Origin: Methylophilaceae bacterium
GTDB lineage: Bacteria > Pseudomonadota > Gammaproteobacteria > Burkholderiales > Methylophilaceae
NCBI GenBank assembly: GCA_025362115.1
Contig: JANYIK010000187.1
Location: 1 to 7,549, forward strand
Reading direction: 5' to 3'
DNA length: 7,549 bases
Below the pieces are notes generated by a model. It ran no database searches. It was not told the DNA's origin and was given only the letters and a program-made list of their open reading frames with translations. Each line of letters begins with the position of its first letter. Position 1 is the first letter of the stretch. Below are positions 5,872-7,549 of the stretch, one piece after another. The position numbers and the translations under genes were made by a program.

Positions 5872-5898
5872 ATATCGCCAATGTCAACCAGAAGTTAA
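5872..5898 (-). promoter_or_regulatory. Candidate sigma-28 (FliA) promoter of the flagellin gene
   Basis: The minus strand reads TTAACTTC (5898-5891), 11 bases, then GGCGATAT (5879-5872). Against the enteric FliA consensus TAAAGTTT-N11-GCCGATAA this is 5 of 8 and 6 of 8 matches with exact spacing, leaving a leader of roughly 40-45 bases. A TTGACA (5887-5882) lies in the spacer and could be a sigma-70 -35 box, but its best -10 partner (CATACT) is 19 bases away and weak. Confidence 0.55.
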
Positions 5899-6005
5899 TG
5901 GTATTTTTTCACAACCCAGACAATCAGTTAACGAGGTTTTTAAGATGCCTTGCAAAACAACAGAAACAAGCCAAAATCAACACTAAATCCATCCGAAATT
6001 CAGGC

Positions 6006-6011
6006 TAAAAT
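6006..6011 (+). promoter_or_regulatory. Candidate -10 box for leaderless lolC
   Basis: TAAAAT, inside GCTAAAATG, ends six bases before the lolC ATG, so transcription would begin at the start codon itself. There is no Shine-Dalgarno before lolC. No clear -35 is seen at 16-18 bases. A leadered alternative is TTGCAA (5950-5955), 16 bases, CAAAAT (5972-5977). Confidence 0.4.
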
Positions 6012-6017
6012 GTACGC

Positions 6018-7268
6018 ATGACTCCCTATGAACTATTCATTGGCCTGCGTTACACTCGTGCCAAGCGCCGCAACCATTTCATCTCTTTTATTTCCCTCAC
6101 CTCCATGCTCGGTATCGCGCTCGGTGTCGCCGCGTTGATTGTGGTGTTATCGGTGATGAATGGGTTTCAGCAGGAGCTACGCACTCGCATTCTAGGCGTG
6201 GCTTCTCACCTGCAAATTACTGGTAGCAATAATGTGCTGCAAGATTGGCGATCAGTCGCCAGGTTTGTACAAGGCTCACCGCAGGTCAAGGCCGCAGCGC
6301 CCTATATTATGGCGCAGGGCATGTTGTCGTTCGACCAAGCGGTGCAGGGCGCAGTGATTCGCGGCGTGTTGCCAAATGAGGAAGACCGCGTGGCCGACAT
6401 TGGCAGCAAAATGAAAATCGGGCGGCTGGACAATCTTAAAGCGGGCGAATTTGGCGTGGCACTGGGCGCAGAGCTGGCACAAAACTTGGGCGTAGGCATG
6501 GGTGATAAAGTGGTGTTGATGGCACCACAAGGCCAGTTCACGCCCACCGGCATCGTACCGCGCTTGAAGCAGTTTCGCGTGGTGGGCATTTTTCAAGTCG
6601 GCATGTACGAATATGATGCCTCGCTGGCGTTAATCCATATGGCGGATGCAGCCAAACTCTACCGCATGGGAGATAAGGTTTCCGGGGTGCGCTTAAAGCT
6701 GGAAAACCTGGACGACGCGCCACGTATTTCGCGTGAATTGGCGCGGCAATTGAGCAGTCAGGGAGATTATTACGTGAGCGATTGGAGCGAGCAACACGCT
6801 AACTTCTTCCGCGCGGTGCAGATGGAAAAGCGCGTGATGTTCGTAATTTTAACCTTGATCGTGGCAGTCGCCGCATTCAACATCGTTTCCACCCTTGTCA
6901 TGGCCGTCACTGACAAACGTGCCGACATTGCCATTCTGCGAACACTGGGCGCGTCGCCCAACAGCATTATGAAAATCTTCATCGTGCAAGGCGCGCTGAT
7001 AGGCGTGATAGGTACGTTTCTGGGAGCGGCTGGCGGCGTGTTATTGGCACTCAATATTCAGACCGTGGTGCCGTTTCTGGAGAACCTGCTGGGCATGCAT
7101 TTCCTCGCCAAAGACGTGTATTACATCAGCGAGTTGCCATCGCATCTGTTGTGGGGCGATGTAATGACTATTACCGGCGTGTCGCTGGTGCTCTCGCTGC
7201 TGGCCACGCTATACCCTAGCAGACGCGCGGCCACCATCAACCCGGCCGAGGCGTTGCGGTATGAATAA
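6018..7268 (+). CDS. lolC: Lipoprotein-releasing ABC transporter permease LolC/LolE family
   Basis: This inner-membrane subunit works with the ATPase LolD to extract mature outer-membrane lipoproteins and hand them to periplasmic LolA. The 416 residues have the normal layout: cytoplasmic N-terminus LFIGLRYTRAKRRNHF, TM1 about 22-46 followed by LSVMNGFQQELRTRILG, a large periplasmic domain (about 50-270), then TM2 (272-297), TM3 (318-345) and TM4 (380-400) of the FtsX-like domain, with DKRADIAILRTLGAS (299-313) as the LolD-contacting coupling region and the NPAEALRYE tail. The periplasmic stretch PQGQFTPTGIVPR (170-182) corresponds to the Hook of E. coli LolC that binds LolA, so I favour LolC over LolE. 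Only one permease gene precedes lolD here; a second could follow or the complex may be homodimeric. lolD overlaps the end by 8 bases. Confidence 0.95.
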   Translation: MTPYELFIGLRYTRAKRRNHFISFISLTSMLGIALGVAALIVVLSVMNGFQQELRTRILGVASHLQITGSNNVLQDWRSVARFVQGSPQVKAAAPYIMAQGMLSFDQAVQGAVIRGVLPNEEDRVADIGSKMKIGRLDNLKAGEFGVALGAELAQNLGVGMGDKVVLMAPQGQFTPTGIVPRLKQFRVVGIFQVGMYEYDASLALIHMADAAKLYRMGDKVSGVRLKLENLDDAPRISRELARQLSSQGDYYVSDWSEQHANFFRAVQMEKRVMFVILTLIVAVAAFNIVSTLVMAVTDKRADIAILRTLGASPNSIMKIFIVQGALIGVIGTFLGAAGGVLLALNIQTVVPFLENLLGMHFLAKDVYYISELPSHLLWGDVMTITGVSLVLSLLATLYPSRRAATINPAEALRYE

Positions 7269-7549
7269 TACTGTCATCGCCTGCCAGAACCTGCACAAAA
7301 TCTATTCCGGCCTGGATGTCGCGGTACTCAATGGCATAGACCTGGCCGTCGCCAAAGGCGAACAAGTGGCTATCGTCGGCGCTTCCGGCTCTGGCAAAAG
7401 CACATTGCTGCATTTGCTGGGTGGTCTGGACTCGCCAACCCAGGGCGAAGTACGCATCATGGATCAGCCGCTGATGACCCTGTCAGAAGCCAAGCGTGGT
7501 GATTTACGCAACCAGTCGCTGGGCTTCATCTACCAATTTCACCACCTGC
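7261..7549 (+). CDS. lolD: Lipoprotein-releasing ABC transporter ATP-binding protein LolD, C-terminus cut by window edge
   Basis: This cytoplasmic ATPase of the LolCD(E) complex powers transfer of lipoproteins to LolA. Ninety-six complete codons are visible from the ATG at 7261. They show the ABC N-terminal strand ending (LHKIYSGLDVAVLNGIDL), the Walker A motif GASGSGKST at 40-48, LLGGLDSPTQGEV (52-64) and the Q-loop region GFIYQFHHL (88-96), where YQFHHLL is characteristic of LolD rather than of other ABC ATPases. The ABC signature, Walker B and H-loop would lie beyond the right edge. The start overlaps the end of lolC (7261-7268), in line with a coupled, co-transcribed pair. Nothing looks unusual in the visible part. 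Confidence 0.97.
   Translation, partial: MNNTVIACQNLHKIYSGLDVAVLNGIDLAVAKGEQVAIVGASGSGKSTLLHLLGGLDSPTQGEVRIMDQPLMTLSEAKRGDLRNQSLGFIYQFHHL

Noticed and set aside
5862..5932. Two GTTAAC palindromes (5862-5867 and 5927-5932) as operator sites upstream of the flagellin
   Set aside because: Six-base palindromes in AT-rich DNA are common and no longer shared flanks are visible.
6276..7054. Minus-strand open frames inside lolC
   Set aside because: They are antisense shadows of the well-conserved lolC gene and lack plausible ribosome binding sites or recognisable motifs.

Overview
The window reads as chromosomal DNA of a flagellated Gram-negative proteobacterium, most likely a betaproteobacterium of the Nitrosomonadales/Gallionellaceae/Methylophilaceae kind. 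This rests on protein flavour and gene order (yqgE-ruvX-pyrR-pyrB, a RibBA whose GTP cyclohydrolase II half is degenerate, a LolC-LolD lipoprotein exporter). The genus is inference; no rRNA or tRNA gene is present to anchor it.

Region 1 (1-4158, minus strand) is one tightly packed gene train, read from right to left: ribE (riboflavin synthase), ribBA (DHBP synthase with a dead-looking GCH II domain), yqgE, ruvX, pyrR and pyrB (cut off by the left window edge). ribE/ribBA and pyrR/pyrB each overlap by 4 bases (ATGA), yqgE/ruvX overlap by 1 base (TGATG), and ribBA/yqgE are 12 bases apart. The only real gap is the roughly 130 bases between ruvX and pyrR, which holds two inverted copies of a short palindromic repeat; one copy also encodes the last residues of RuvX. 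The train joins riboflavin synthesis, RNA/DNA housekeeping (RuvX), a conserved protein of unknown role (YqgE) and the pyrimidine pathway entry (PyrR regulator, aspartate carbamoyltransferase).

Region 2 (4159-6017) is the more accessory part: a plus-strand SapC-family gene and a minus-strand, short, atypical flagellin gene. They converge on a strong hairpin that is symmetric enough to end transcription in both directions. The flagellin has a very good Shine-Dalgarno and a candidate sigma-28 promoter.

Region 3 (6018-7549, plus strand) is the inner-membrane lipoprotein release system: lolC complete, then lolD overlapping it by 8 bases and cut by the right window edge.

At the regulatory level, ribE and lolC, which lie apart and on opposite strands, share the same start architecture: GCTAAAATG, three bases, then GC and the start ATG, with no Shine-Dalgarno. 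This suggests leaderless transcripts. I found no CRISPR array, insertion sequence, tRNA or rRNA, and no clear new defence or biosynthetic system; most of the window is housekeeping.
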